Below, one piece after another: positions 1-9,291 of a DNA stretch of 39,841 nucleotides (position 1 is the stretch's first letter; each line of letters starts with the position of its first letter). The translations under genes and the position numbers were made by a program. The notes under the pieces are model-generated. The model was not told the origin of the DNA. It made no database searches and worked only from the letters and a program-made list of their open reading frames with translations. This DNA is from Streptomyces eurocidicus (GTDB taxonomy: Bacteria; Actinomycetota; Actinomycetes; Streptomycetales; Streptomycetaceae). The stretch covers positions 1 through 39,841 of the forward strand of contig NZ_LGUI01000016.1 of the NCBI RefSeq assembly GCF_002891295.1, in the 5' to 3' direction.

Positions 1-88
1 GTTCTCAAGGAACGGACGCTTCCTTTGTACTCACCCTCTCGGGCTTTCCTCCGGGCGCTTCCCTTCGTTGTTTCCAACCTTACCAGAT

Positions 89-128
89 CCGTTTTCCAGT
101 CCGTTTCCGGTCTGTTTCCCGTTTCCGG
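89..128 (-). repeat. Short direct repeats in the rrn leader
   Basis: Three close copies of CCGGAAACGG-like sequence lie in a row on the minus strand: CTGGAAAACGG at 89-99, CCGGAAACGG at 101-110 and CCGGAAACGGG at 118-128. They sit between the promoter hexamers and the processing motif. They may be part of the leader's folding or binding architecture; no function is claimed. Confidence 0.6.
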
Positions 129-283
129 CCCCCTGTTGGAGCGGGGTTTTGCCTTCAAGCTTTCGCTCTCCGGCCTTTTCGACTTTATCAGAAGCTTTCC
201 GGGCCGAGCTAATCGACCTTTTCGCTTCCGAAAGGGAATCGAGACGTTCCGTGCGAATTCAATCCGCTACCGGAACTCTGTAG

Positions 284-312
284 ACACTAACCGTTGCGGC
301 GGAACCTGTCCA
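284..312 (-). promoter_or_regulatory. Candidate rrn promoter (proximal)
   Basis: On the minus strand TGGACA (307-312) is followed after exactly 17 bases by TAGTGT (284-289). This is a good match to the principal-sigma consensus of Streptomyces. It lies inside the rrn leader region, where multiple tandem promoters are usual. Confidence 0.7.
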
Positions 313-330
313 GTTCGCGGCAACCGTTCG

Positions 331-359
331 AATCTACCTCCCCGCCTCCCCCGTGTCAA
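331..359 (-). promoter_or_regulatory. Candidate rrn promoter (distal)
   Basis: On the minus strand a perfect TTGACA (354-359) is followed after 17 bases by TAGATT (331-336). It is the strongest principal-sigma promoter match found in the window. It lies 47 bases upstream of the next candidate promoter and fires towards the rRNA genes beyond the left edge. Confidence 0.8.
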
Positions 360-451
360 CAGGTTTGTTGGGGCGAAGAGGACAGTACCAGCTCAGGGGG
401 GTCGAACGCACATCGACGGCCGATGGCTTCCGGGGGAACTTGAGGTAGCTC

Positions 452-1066
452 TCAGGAGAACACCGAGGGCGGGCTCTCCAGCTCCTCCAGCTCGATGCCC
501 GGAGCCGAGAGCACCACGTCCCCGGCCAGGTGCACGCTGTGCTGCTCCCCGGTCTCCAGGTCGCTCACCTGGTACTCGTCCACCGCCAGCGGGCCGCTGT
601 CCGTGTCGTGCGTCGTCCGGCCCAGCAGCGCCCATGCCTGGTCGAAGGTGCGGGGGGCGAGCACCGGGGACGTGAAGCCGACCAGGCGGACGCGCTTGGC
701 CCCCTCCCCCTTAGACGGGCGGACCAGCCGGGCCAGCGCCACGTAGAAGGCCGGCGAGGCCCCCGTGAAGGCGTGCGCCGCGACATTGCCCTCCGTGGCG
801 TGCTCGCCGGTCGGATCGGTCCGTACCCAGGTGACGCCGTCGAGGGCGGCGCCCTTCACCTGCCAGCTCGCCGCGTGGAGCTGGAGCCGGATGGGCCGGC
901 CGAGCTCGTCGAGGGTGAGGTCGACCGAGCCGGTGTGGTCCCCGGACGGGGCGGTGAGCTGCGAGACGTAGCGCCAGCCGGAGGGGCCCGTGGCGCAGTG
1001 GAAATGTTCCGAGCCGAGGGAGGTGTGGTCGTGCGGGTCGTGGAGGGAGTAGCGGCCGCGGGGCAT
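452..1066 (-). CDS. Hypothetical protein, 204 aa
   Basis: A 204-residue soluble-looking protein with no signal peptide or membrane segment. The N-terminus is His-rich (HDPHDH near residue 9) and the C-terminus is acidic. Alternating hydrophobic and polar stretches such as GSVDLTLDELGRPIRLQLH suggest a mainly beta fold, possibly a lipocalin-like or glycolipid-binding barrel, but no family was recognised with confidence. The ATG at 1066 is preceded by AAGGA about eight bases upstream. The gene follows ahcY on the same strand, but a strong hairpin lies between them, so it may be expressed mainly from readthrough or from its own promoter. It ends about 90 bases before the distal rrn promoter. Confidence 0.8.
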   Translation of the reverse strand: MPRGRYSLHDPHDHTSLGSEHFHCATGPSGWRYVSQLTAPSGDHTGSVDLTLDELGRPIRLQLHAASWQVKGAALDGVTWVRTDPTGEHATEGNVAAHAFTGASPAFYVALARLVRPSKGEGAKRVRLVGFTSPVLAPRTFDQAWALLGRTTHDTDSGPLAVDEYQVSDLETGEQHSVHLAGDVVLSAPGIELEELESPPSVFS

Positions 1067-1092
1067 GGTGTGGTCCTTGACGGTGAAACGGG

Positions 1093-1121
1093 GCAGGCCC
1101 CCGCCGAGGGCGGGGGCCTGC
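1093..1121 (-). terminator. Strong hairpin downstream of ahcY
   Basis: A perfect 13-base-pair stem (1093-1105 with 1109-1121) is closed by a three-base loop. It lies 47 bases after the ahcY stop and just before the start of the next minus-strand gene. There is no U-tract, which is common for Streptomyces terminators. It could end most ahcY transcription or act as an mRNA 3' stabiliser. Confidence 0.75.
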
Positions 1122-1167
1122 GTACCGGCTGCTGGTGCTGCCGACGGAGGTCCGTCGGCGGGCCCGG

Positions 1168-2625
<1,458 letters not shown>

Positions 2626-3047
2626 ACGGGCTGCTCCTCCTGAAGGGGCGAGCGAGAACGGGTACGGCTGTGCACGCGGTCGGGGCACCGGGACGGGCGG
2701 CCGGACGGCGGCCGTCCGGGCCCGGTCGGGCAGAGTGCGGACGCACTCCTCCCCTGACCGCAGCGCAGTCCGTCGGAGGCCCTCTCTCCCTCGGACGTCC
2801 CGTCGTGCGGACCGCCCGACCGCCATCAGCAGCGACGTCTGGCTCTGGTCACGAATCTACACCTGACGGCCCGGTGAGCCCCAGCCCCTCTCGGCCCCGG
2901 CCGGCCGGGCCGTGAGTTCCGCGCACCCGGCGCCGCCTGACGATCCGGCAGGTACGCGCTTTGCTCCGCAGGTCACGTGTTGCAGGATGCAAACAGCGCG
3001 AGGACGCGGCACGCTCCCGCGCGCGATGACGTTGTGAGGAGATCCAC
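2626..3047. other. Divergent intergenic region ahcY/fruA
   Basis: The 422 bases between two divergent genes hold no convincing coding frame. On the minus strand a TAGATT (2854-2859) could be a -10 element for ahcY with a leader of about 220 bases, but no -35 is visible at normal spacing. That leader contains strong GC hairpins. I looked for the conserved core of an S-adenosylhomocysteine riboswitch and did not find it. A small inverted repeat before fruA is listed separately. Confidence 0.5.
2980..2992 (+). promoter_or_regulatory. Small inverted repeat upstream of fruA, possible operator
   Basis: TTGCA-GGA-TGCAA forms a perfect five-base inverted repeat in an AT-richer patch, 55 bases before the fruA start. 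Size and position would suit a repressor site for the PTS gene. No regulator gene is adjacent, so this is only a candidate. Confidence 0.3.
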
Positions 3048-5030
3048 GTGATCAGTCCAGCCGACCCTCCCGAGGGCGCGGGGGTCCGGGGGCCGGGGCT
3101 CAGACTGCTGGCGGTGACCGCCTGTCCGACCGGTATCGCCCACACCTATATGGCGGCGGAGAAGCTCGCACAGGCCGCGCAGGCGCTCGGCCATGAGATC
3201 AAGGTGGAGACACAGGGGTCGATCGGTGCGGAGAACGTACTGACCGACAACGATGTCAAGGAGGCGGACGGGATCATCGTCGCCGCCGACAAGGACGTCG
3301 ACCTGAGCCGCTTCGTGGGCAAGAGGGTGCTCACCGTGGGGGTCGCCGAGGGCATCCACCACCCGGAGCGGCTGATCGACCGGGTGCGTACGGCCCCCGT
3401 GCACCGGGGCGACGGCGCGGGCGCGGCCGGCGCGCCGGGGGCGGAGGGCGGCCGGGAGCGCGGGGCCCTCTACAAGGCGCTGATGAACGGCGTCTCGTAC
3501 ATGATCCCGTTCGTGGTCGTGGGCGGTCTGCTGATCGCCGTGTCGCTCGCCCTCGGCGGGCACACCACCCCCCAGGGGATCGTCTTCCACAGCTCTTTCT
3601 GGCAGTCCGTCAACGACATCGGCGTCATCGGCTTCACGCTGATGATCCCGATCCTCTCGGGCTATATCGCCTACGCCGTCGGCGACCGGCCCGCGCTCGT
3701 ACCGGGCATGGTCGGCGGCTGGATCGCGAGCCATGGCGAGCTCTACGACAGCAAGGCCGGCGCGGGCTTCATCGGGGCCATCGCCACCGGCTTCCTGGCG
3801 GGCTATCTGGTCCGGTGGATCCGGAAGGTCGAGGTGCCGGAGTTCGTCCGGCCGATCATGCCGGTCATCGTGATCCCGATCCTGGCGACGAGCGCCGTCG
3901 GGCTGTTCTTCATCTATGTCATCGGGCGCCCCATCGCCTGGGTGTTCGAGCATCTGACGGACTGGCTGGGGAGCCTGACCGGCACCAGCGCGGCGCTGCT
4001 CGGGGTGCTGCTCGGGCTGATGATCGCCTTCGACATGGGCGGGCCGGTCAACAAGACAGCGTTCCTCTTCGGCGCCGGGCTGGTCTCCCGGAACCCTGAG
4101 ATCATGGGCATGTGCGCGGCCGCGATCCCGGTGCCGCCGCTCGGCCAGGGGCTCGCGACGGTGCTGCGCCGCGGGCTGTTCACCCAGCAGGAGCGGGAGA
4201 CCGGGCTGGCGGCGCTGTTCATGGGCCTCTTCGGCATCACGGAGGGCGCGATCCCGTTCGCCGCCGCCCGGCCGGCCCGGGTCATCCCCGCGAACATGCT
4301 GGGCGGCGCGGTGGCCGGCGCGGTCGCGGGTCTCGCGGCGGTGAAGGACAGCGTGCCGCACGGCGGGCCGGTCGTGGCGGCGCTGGGCGCGGTCGGCGGG
4401 GTGCCGATGTTCTTCGTCGCCATCGCCGTGGGCACGGTGGTGACGGCGCTGACGACGGTCACGCTGATGGGCCTCGGCGGCGGGGCCGCCCTGCGGGTGC
4501 CGGGCGTGGTGACGGCCGTACCGGCGGTGCCCCCGGCGCCGGACGGTGGCGCCACCGGTGTGACGGGCGCCGCGTCCGCTCTGTCAGGTCACCTCACCGA
4601 GGCGACCGTACGCCCCTGGCTCGCCGCCCGGTCGAAGGAGGAGGCGATCCGCGAGATGGCCGGGCTGCTGGCGGCCGGCGGCCGGGTGACGGATCCCGAC
4701 GGGCTGGTCGGCGCCGTGCTCGCGCGGGAGGCGCTGGGTACGACCGGTCTCGGTGAGGAGATCGCGATCCCGCACGCCAAGACGGACGCGGTGGCGGCGC
4801 CGGTGGTCGGCTTCTCGCGGTCCGAGGAGGGCATCGAATGGGGGGCGCCGGACGGGACGAGGGCACGGCTGATCTTCATGATCGCGGTGCCGGAGGTGAT
4901 GGCGGGGGACGAGCATCTGCGGATTCTGGCGATGCTGTCGCGGAAGCTGATGGATCCGGGGTTCCGGGAGCGGTTGCTTTCCGCGGGGGGTGTGGGGGCG
5001 GTGGTGGGGGTGCTGGCGGAGGTGTCGTAG
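3048..5030 (+). CDS. fruA: PTS fructose-type transporter subunit IIBCA
   Basis: Membrane permease that imports and phosphorylates a hexose, probably fructose, using phosphate passed from HPr. The 660 residues run IIB, IIC, IIA. IIB (about 18-115) has the phosphocysteine motif TACPTGIAHTYMAAE with Cys26. IIC (about 140-470) has many membrane helices and the family motif DMGGPVNKTAFLFGAG near residue 329. IIA (about 515-655) has the phosphohistidine motif EIAIPHAKT with His576. A GTG start at 3048 follows GAGGAG at six bases. No fructose-1-phosphate kinase or fruR-like regulator lies next to it, unlike the usual fruRKA cluster, so the substrate is inferred from family only. A dispersed hairpin element follows the gene. 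Confidence 0.93.
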   Translation: MISPADPPEGAGVRGPGLRLLAVTACPTGIAHTYMAAEKLAQAAQALGHEIKVETQGSIGAENVLTDNDVKEADGIIVAADKDVDLSRFVGKRVLTVGVAEGIHHPERLIDRVRTAPVHRGDGAGAAGAPGAEGGRERGALYKALMNGVSYMIPFVVVGGLLIAVSLALGGHTTPQGIVFHSSFWQSVNDIGVIGFTLMIPILSGYIAYAVGDRPALVPGMVGGWIASHGELYDSKAGAGFIGAIATGFLAGYLVRWIRKVEVPEFVRPIMPVIVIPILATSAVGLFFIYVIGRPIAWVFEHLTDWLGSLTGTSAALLGVLLGLMIAFDMGGPVNKTAFLFGAGLVSRNPEIMGMCAAAIPVPPLGQGLATVLRRGLFTQQERETGLAALFMGLFGITEGAIPFAAARPARVIPANMLGGAVAGAVAGLAAVKDSVPHGGPVVAALGAVGGVPMFFVAIAVGTVVTALTTVTLMGLGGGAALRVPGVVTAVPAVPPAPDGGATGVTGAASALSGHLTEATVRPWLAARSKEEAIREMAGLLAAGGRVTDPDGLVGAVLAREALGTTGLGEEIAIPHAKTDAVAAPVVGFSRSEEGIEWGAPDGTRARLIFMIAVPEVMAGDEHLRILAMLSRKLMDPGFRERLLSAGGVGAVVGVLAEVS

Positions 5031-5060
5031 CCGCGTGGGGTGCCGCTGCGCGGGGCCTTT

Positions 5061-5147
5061 CCCCAGCCCCGCCCCTTCCCGAACGGGGCTCCGCCCCGGA
5101 CCCCGGTCCTCAAACGCCGGACGGGCTGAAATCAACCCGGCCGACGC
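5061..5147 (+). repeat. Dispersed intergenic hairpin element, copy A
   Basis: Copy of an element found three times in good form in this window. It contains CCCCGCCCCTTCCCG, a small hairpin CGGGGC-TCC-GCCCCG (5084-5098), the core TCCTCAAACGCCGGACGG continuing to GGCTGA (5107-5129), and an imperfect right arm to about 5147. It lies between the convergent fruA and CDF genes, where it may act as a terminator. The right arm has drifted from perfect pairing. Confidence 0.7.
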
Positions 5148-5162
5148 TTCATCTGAGGTGCC

Positions 5163-6131
5163 TCAGTGCACCGCCGGGCCCCCCGGCGTCGCCTTCGGGT
5201 CCTCGCCCGCCGCCGCTGCCCGCTCGTCGTAGATGTCCGGCTCCAGGTAGATCACCCGGGCGATCGGGACGGCTTCGCGGATACGGGCCTCCGCCGCGTC
5301 GATCGCCCGCGCGACCTCGACGGCGGTGTCGTCGCCCCGTACCGCGATCTTGGCGGCGACGAGCAGTTCCTCGGGCCCCAGGTGGAGCGTGCGCATGTGG
5401 ATGACGGCGGTGACCGACTCGCCGTCGACGGCCGCGGCGCGGATCCTGGCGAGGTCCTCGGTCCCGGCGGCCTCGCCGAGGAGCAGCGACTTCGTCTCGG
5501 CGGCCAGGATCAGGGCGATCAGGACGAGCAGGGCGCCGATGCACAGCGTGCCGATGCCGTCCCAGACGCCGTCGCCCGTCGCGAGGGAGATGCCCACGCC
5601 GCCCAGCGCCAGGACGAGGCCGACGAGGGCGCCGAAGTCCTCCAGCAGGACGACGGGGAGCTCGGGCGCCTTGGCCGTGCGGATGAACTGGCCCCAGGAC
5701 TGCTTGCCGCGCAGCTCGTTGGACTCCTTGATCGCGGTGCGGAAGGAGAAGCCCTCCGCGACGATCGCGAAGACGAGCACGCCCACCGGCCAGTACCAGT
5801 GCTCGATCTCGTGGGGTTCCTTGATCTTCTCGTAGCCCTCGTAGAGGGCGAAGACGCCACCGATCGTGAACAGCACGATGGAGACGAGGAATCCGTAGAT
5901 GTAGCGCTCGCGGCCGTAGCCGAAGGGGTGTTCCTCGCTCGCCTTCTTCTGCGCCTTCTTACCGCCGAGCAGGAGCAGTGCCTGGTTGCCGGAGTCGGCG
6001 ACCGAGTGCACTCCTTCGGCGAGCATCGACGACGAGCCGCTGAACGCGAACGCGACGAATTTCGCCACGGCGATGGCCAGGTTGGCGCCCAGCGCGGCGA
6101 CGATGGCCTTGGTTCCGCCTGATGCACTCAT
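5163..6131 (-). CDS. Cation diffusion facilitator family transporter
   Basis: Inner-membrane divalent cation/proton antiporter of the CDF family, probably exporting zinc or a similar metal. The 322 residues carry about six membrane helices followed by a soluble domain of about 90 residues, the typical layout. Helix 2 has the metal-site pattern E39-x2-H42-x3-D46 in SMLAEGVHSVADSGN, and a second acidic site lies in VLLEDFGALVG. The His in helix 2 fits the HxxxD type often seen for zinc carriers, but the metal cannot be settled from sequence. The start at 6131 has GAAGGGA upstream at rather long spacing. It heads the minus-strand block and is convergent with fruA. Confidence 0.92.
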   Translation of the reverse strand: MSASGGTKAIVAALGANLAIAVAKFVAFAFSGSSSMLAEGVHSVADSGNQALLLLGGKKAQKKASEEHPFGYGRERYIYGFLVSIVLFTIGGVFALYEGYEKIKEPHEIEHWYWPVGVLVFAIVAEGFSFRTAIKESNELRGKQSWGQFIRTAKAPELPVVLLEDFGALVGLVLALGGVGISLATGDGVWDGIGTLCIGALLVLIALILAAETKSLLLGEAAGTEDLARIRAAAVDGESVTAVIHMRTLHLGPEELLVAAKIAVRGDDTAVEVARAIDAAEARIREAVPIARVIYLEPDIYDERAAAAGEDPKATPGGPAVH

Positions 6132-6229
6132 ATGTGCGGGTTATCCCTTCCGCCCCAGCGGTTGCTTTGCTTTTCCTTTACGGCGGGCCATTGTCGCAGC
6201 AGCGGGGCGGAGTTCAGGGGCGGATCGCG

Positions 6230-7435
6230 TCAGAGGGCGACGGTGGCGCGGAAGACGGTGGCGCCGTCGCCGCTGACCTCGACGCGCTCGTCCGCCCGGA
6301 CGAAGGCGGACTCGCCCTGGCCGAGCGTCAGCCGGGTGCCGTCGGCGGCGCTCAGGACGGCGGTGCCCGCGGTGCACAGCAGGATCTGCGGGGCGCCCGT
6401 GGGCAGGGTGGCCGGGGTCTCCGACGCGGGCGCGAAGACCTGCCGGGAGAGCCGGAACTCCTCGACGGGGGTCGCGTAGACCTCCTCCCCGCCGGCGTCG
6501 GCCTCGGGGCGCAGGACGGCGGGGACGGTGCTCTCGAAGCGGACGACGCGCAGCAGTTCGGGGATGTCGACGTGCTTGGGCGTCAGGCCGCAGCGGAGGA
6601 CGTTGTCCGAGTTGGCCATGATCTCGATGCCGAAGCCGTCGAGGTAGGCGTGCGGCACTCCGGCGCCCAGGTAGAGGCCCTCGCCGGGGCTGAGGCGCAC
6701 ATGGTTGAGGAGCATGGCCGCGATGACGCCGGGGTCGCCGGGGTAGTGGCGGGCGATGAAGGCGTAGGCGGCGTAGGCGGCCCGGTGCGGCCCGTCCTCG
6801 GCGGCGAGCCGCTCGGCCGCCGCGCCCGCGGCCTCGGCGGTCTCGGCCATGGCGGCGTGGTCGGCGCCCAGGACGGCGGTGAGGACCTCGCGCAGGGCGT
6901 CCGCCTCCGGCAGGGCGTGCAGCAGGTCGACATAGGGCTTGAGGGAGTCGACGTCGAGCGCGGCGAGCAGCCCGGCCGTCGCGGCGGGGGACCGGAAGCC
7001 GCAGAGGCCGTCGAAGGGCGTGAGGGCGCAGAGCAGCTCGGGCTTGTGCTGGGCGTCCTTGTAGTTGCGGTGGGGGGCGTCGTGCGGGATGCCGCGCCGC
7101 TCCTCCTCGGCGAAGCCCTCCTTCGCCCGTTCGGGGTCGGGGTGGACCTGGAGGGAGAGCGGCGAGGCCGCGGCGAGGAGCTTGAGGAGGAACGGCAGCC
7201 GGGGGCCGAGGCGCCGCACGGTGTCCGCGCCGAGCTCGGTCCCGGGGTCCTCGCCGATGACGTCGCAGAGCGGTACGGGGCCGGCGCCGCGGTCGACGCG
7301 CGAGGGGGCGCCGGGGTGGGCGCCCATCCACAGCTCGGCTTGCGGCTCGCCGGTGGGGGCGGTGCCGAGGAGCTCGGGGATCGCGGTGGTGGAGCCCCAC
7401 GCGTAGGGGCGCACGGTGTTGGCGAGGCGGTCCAT
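6230..7435 (-). CDS. manA: Mannose-6-phosphate isomerase, class I
   Basis: Zinc enzyme of the cupin fold that interconverts fructose-6-phosphate and mannose-6-phosphate, the entry step to GDP-mannose. The 401 residues are normal for type I enzymes. Expected metal ligands are visible: Q and H in LQVHPDPERAKEGF near residue 97, E in HKPELLCALTPF near 131, and H in YLGAGVPHAYLDG near 261. The MANSDNVLRCGLTPKHVD stretch is diagnostic. The ATG at 7435 has AGGAA eight bases upstream. The gene lies downstream of the SIS-domain and phosphomannomutase genes on the same strand, which supports a GDP-mannose role. Confidence 0.96.
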   Translation of the reverse strand: MDRLANTVRPYAWGSTTAIPELLGTAPTGEPQAELWMGAHPGAPSRVDRGAGPVPLCDVIGEDPGTELGADTVRRLGPRLPFLLKLLAAASPLSLQVHPDPERAKEGFAEEERRGIPHDAPHRNYKDAQHKPELLCALTPFDGLCGFRSPAATAGLLAALDVDSLKPYVDLLHALPEADALREVLTAVLGADHAAMAETAEAAGAAAERLAAEDGPHRAAYAAYAFIARHYPGDPGVIAAMLLNHVRLSPGEGLYLGAGVPHAYLDGFGIEIMANSDNVLRCGLTPKHVDIPELLRVVRFESTVPAVLRPEADAGGEEVYATPVEEFRLSRQVFAPASETPATLPTGAPQILLCTAGTAVLSAADGTRLTLGQGESAFVRADERVEVSGDGATVFRATVAL

Positions 7436-7571
7436 GGGAGCGGTTCCTGACTGTCGGTACGGCCTTGGGGCGCCCTTACGGTGGTGGGATCCGGATCACC
7501 GCGTCCACGGTGCCACGGTCGCGCGCTCACCGGGCTGCCTGACGGTTCGTTCTTAGGGGTTCTTACGGTTT

Positions 7572-8735
7572 CTACGGGGTGGAGGCGAGCGCCAGGTAGA
7601 CGGCGGCGAAATCCGTGATGGCGAGCAGCTCCGCTGCGGTCTCCAGCGGGCTCTCCCCTTCCTCCGACTGGAGTTCGCTGACGGGTGTGTCGCGCTGGAG
7701 GGCCAGCTCGCGGGCGGCCGGGGCGGGTGAGGTGACGTCCGGTTCCCGCTCGCGCAGGAGGACGACGCGGGCGTGCAGGGCCTCGGGGTCCTCGACCCGG
7801 TCACGGAAGAAGTCCTCCGGGTCGGCGCCGGCCGCGAGGTCACCGGCGAGCAGGGCGCTGTGCGCGGTGAGGGCCTCGGGGAGCTCGGCGGCGAGCGCGG
7901 GGCGGCCCGCGAGCGCGGCGAGGACCGTGGCGAAGTGCCGGCCGGTGGCGCCCGCGAGCTCGCCCTCGGTCCAGATGAGCGGCATGGTGTCGGCCAGCTC
8001 CGCCGCCAGGGTCTTGGCGGGGTTGCTGTAGGTCGCGATCGCCGGTCCGCAGCGCTCGGCGACCTGGTCGAGGCGGTCGGCGAGCCCCTCGATCGCGCGG
8101 GAGTCCGCGGCCAGCAGGCCGATGCGGTCGGCGAGCACGAGCAGCGGGGTGAGCAGGGACCAGAGGATGCCGGGGCCGACCGGCAGCGCGGCCCGGTGGG
8201 CGGCGGTGCCCGGGTCCCCGCCGGCCGTACGGGCCTCGCTCGGGGAGCTGGTCAGGGGGATCGCGAGGCCGCGTGCCTGGGTGGTGGCGTCGGCCAGCGG
8301 TGAGCCGGCCGGGGTGACGCAGACGACGGAGCAGCCGCGCCTGTACGCCTGTTCGAGCAGGATCGCGAGGCCGGGTTCCGTACCGTCCGGGCTGGCGACG
8401 AGCAACAGGTCGAGCGGGCCCGTCCAGCCGGGGAGCGCCCAGCGCAGGGCGCCGGGGGCGGGGGCCACGCCGGTCGGGCGGATCAGCGAGACCGGGGCGC
8501 TGTCACCGGCGAGGGCGGTGAGCAGATCGGCGGTGCAGCCGCCGGCGGGGCCGGGACCGGCCACCAGGACGGCGCGTGGGCGGCCGTCGGGCCTGAGGGC
8601 GCCCACACCCGCCTCGGCGGTGTTCCGGGCGGCCGTACGGACCCTGGCGCCGGATTCGGCGGCGCCGCGGAGCAGGCCGTGGACATCGGCGCGGGACAGG
8701 GCGTCGGGGTCATCGAGGAGCGACTCGTCGAACAC
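7572..8735 (-). CDS. SIS-domain protein, phosphoglucose/phosphomannose isomerase-like
   Basis: A 387-residue cytosolic protein with two SIS-type sugar-phosphate binding halves. The N-terminal half shows a Rossmann-like segment AVLVAGPGPAGGCTADLL near residue 58 and LDLLLVASPDGTEPG near 108. The C-terminal half matches the PGI-type SIS region with TYSNPAKTLAAELADTMPLI near residue 235. Proteins of this kind are usually annotated as bifunctional phosphoglucose/phosphomannose isomerases and sit between manA and manB in actinobacteria, as here. The catalytic set is not obvious by eye, so activity is uncertain. The GTG start at 8735 has GGAGG ten bases upstream. Confidence 0.85.
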   Translation of the reverse strand: MFDESLLDDPDALSRADVHGLLRGAAESGARVRTAARNTAEAGVGALRPDGRPRAVLVAGPGPAGGCTADLLTALAGDSAPVSLIRPTGVAPAPGALRWALPGWTGPLDLLLVASPDGTEPGLAILLEQAYRRGCSVVCVTPAGSPLADATTQARGLAIPLTSSPSEARTAGGDPGTAAHRAALPVGPGILWSLLTPLLVLADRIGLLAADSRAIEGLADRLDQVAERCGPAIATYSNPAKTLAAELADTMPLIWTEGELAGATGRHFATVLAALAGRPALAAELPEALTAHSALLAGDLAAGADPEDFFRDRVEDPEALHARVVLLREREPDVTSPAPAARELALQRDTPVSELQSEEGESPLETAAELLAITDFAAVYLALASTP

Positions 8736-8818
8736 CGTTGATCAGCCTCCGATCGCCGTGGCGCACGCGCTCGCCGTCGCGTACGCCGTACGGGTTTGCC
8801 TGGGCCGGAAGGGCGGGG

Positions 8819-9007
8819 TCAGGCCGGGCGCCGGGCCTCGTCCACGAGCAGCACCGGGATGCCGTCCCGGACGGGGTAGGCCAGGCCGCAGCCGCTGCCG
8901 CCCTGGCACACCAGCTCGGAGGTCTCCTCGGTGGTGCCTTCCTCGCGGAGGGGGGCGTGGCACGCCGGGCAGGCGAGGATCTCCAGGAGACCGGCTTCGA
9001 GCGGCAT
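8819..9007 (-). CDS. Trm112-like zinc-ribbon protein
   Basis: A 62-residue protein with the Trm112/YcaR fold signature: LLEILACPACHAPL at the N-terminus, a second Cys pair in VCQGGSGCGLAYPV and the end motif DGIPVLL. The four cysteines would bind zinc. In eukaryotes and some archaea Trm112 activates methyltransferases; the role of the bacterial proteins is poorly defined. It lies 83 bases upstream of the SIS gene on the same strand and may be co-transcribed with it. The start at 9007 has a GAAGGGAAC ribosome site. Confidence 0.9.
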   Translation of the reverse strand: MPLEAGLLEILACPACHAPLREEGTTEETSELVCQGGSGCGLAYPVRDGIPVLLVDEARRPA

Positions 9008-9130
9008 GGGGGTTCCCTTCGGGATGTGCGTCTCTGTCCGGCCAGCCTAGTCGCTCCCGCCGGGGGTGCGGGATCGTGGCACGGACACGGTGAGCCCCGG
9101 CGACGCGGCCGTGCCGCGCTCCGGCGCGCT

Positions 9131-9154
9131 GCCCCGGACCCCGGTCCTCGAACT
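9131..9154 (+). repeat. Fragment of the dispersed intergenic element
   Basis: This stretch shares GCCCCGGACCCCGGTCCTC and a few following bases with copy A (5093-5116). It then diverges, with no downstream palindrome of the usual sequence. It looks like a decayed copy in the spacer between the Trm112-like and manB genes. Confidence 0.5.
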
Positions 9155-9234
9155 CCCCCGGCCGGCGCCGGGAGGTGCCCCCGGACAGGCCGAACGCGCC
9201 CTCTGCCCGGGGCATGCCTCCCATGGGCCCGCCC

Positions 9235-9272
9235 GGTGGTCCTCCCGCCCTGTCACCGGCGGGCGGGCCACC
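9235..9272 (-). terminator. Hairpin downstream of manB
   Basis: A 15-base arm (9235-9249) pairs with 9258-9272 at 13 of 15 positions across an eight-base loop. It lies 20 bases past the manB stop codon on the minus strand and has no U-tract. A terminator role is inferred from position and stability. Confidence 0.6.
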
Positions 9273-9291
9273 GGCGCGGCCCTGTCCCGGC

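Larger units (their letters stand above)
1..370 (-). promoter_or_regulatory. rRNA operon promoter and leader region (16S lies beyond the left edge)
   Basis: Read on the minus strand, this less GC-rich, G/A-rich stretch carries promoter-like hexamers at its far end. It then has a TCTGATAAAGTCG element near 184-196 and ends at the window edge with GTTCCTTGAGAAC (1-13 complement). The last element resembles the conserved actinobacterial rRNA leader/spacer motif involved in processing and antitermination. No rRNA sequence lies inside the window; the 16S gene should start a short way beyond base 1. No convincing protein-coding frame is present. The identification rests on recalled leader motifs and was not checked by alignment. 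Confidence 0.85.

Noticed and set aside
2626..2880. Possible S-adenosylhomocysteine riboswitch upstream of ahcY
   Set aside because: The leader is long and structured, but the conserved riboswitch core was not found on reading it; GC-rich hairpins alone are not evidence.
3815..4756. Long frames inside and antisense to fruA and other genes
   Set aside because: High-GC DNA leaves many open shadow frames; these give Arg/Ala/Gly-rich products without family signals, while the main frame carries clear domains.
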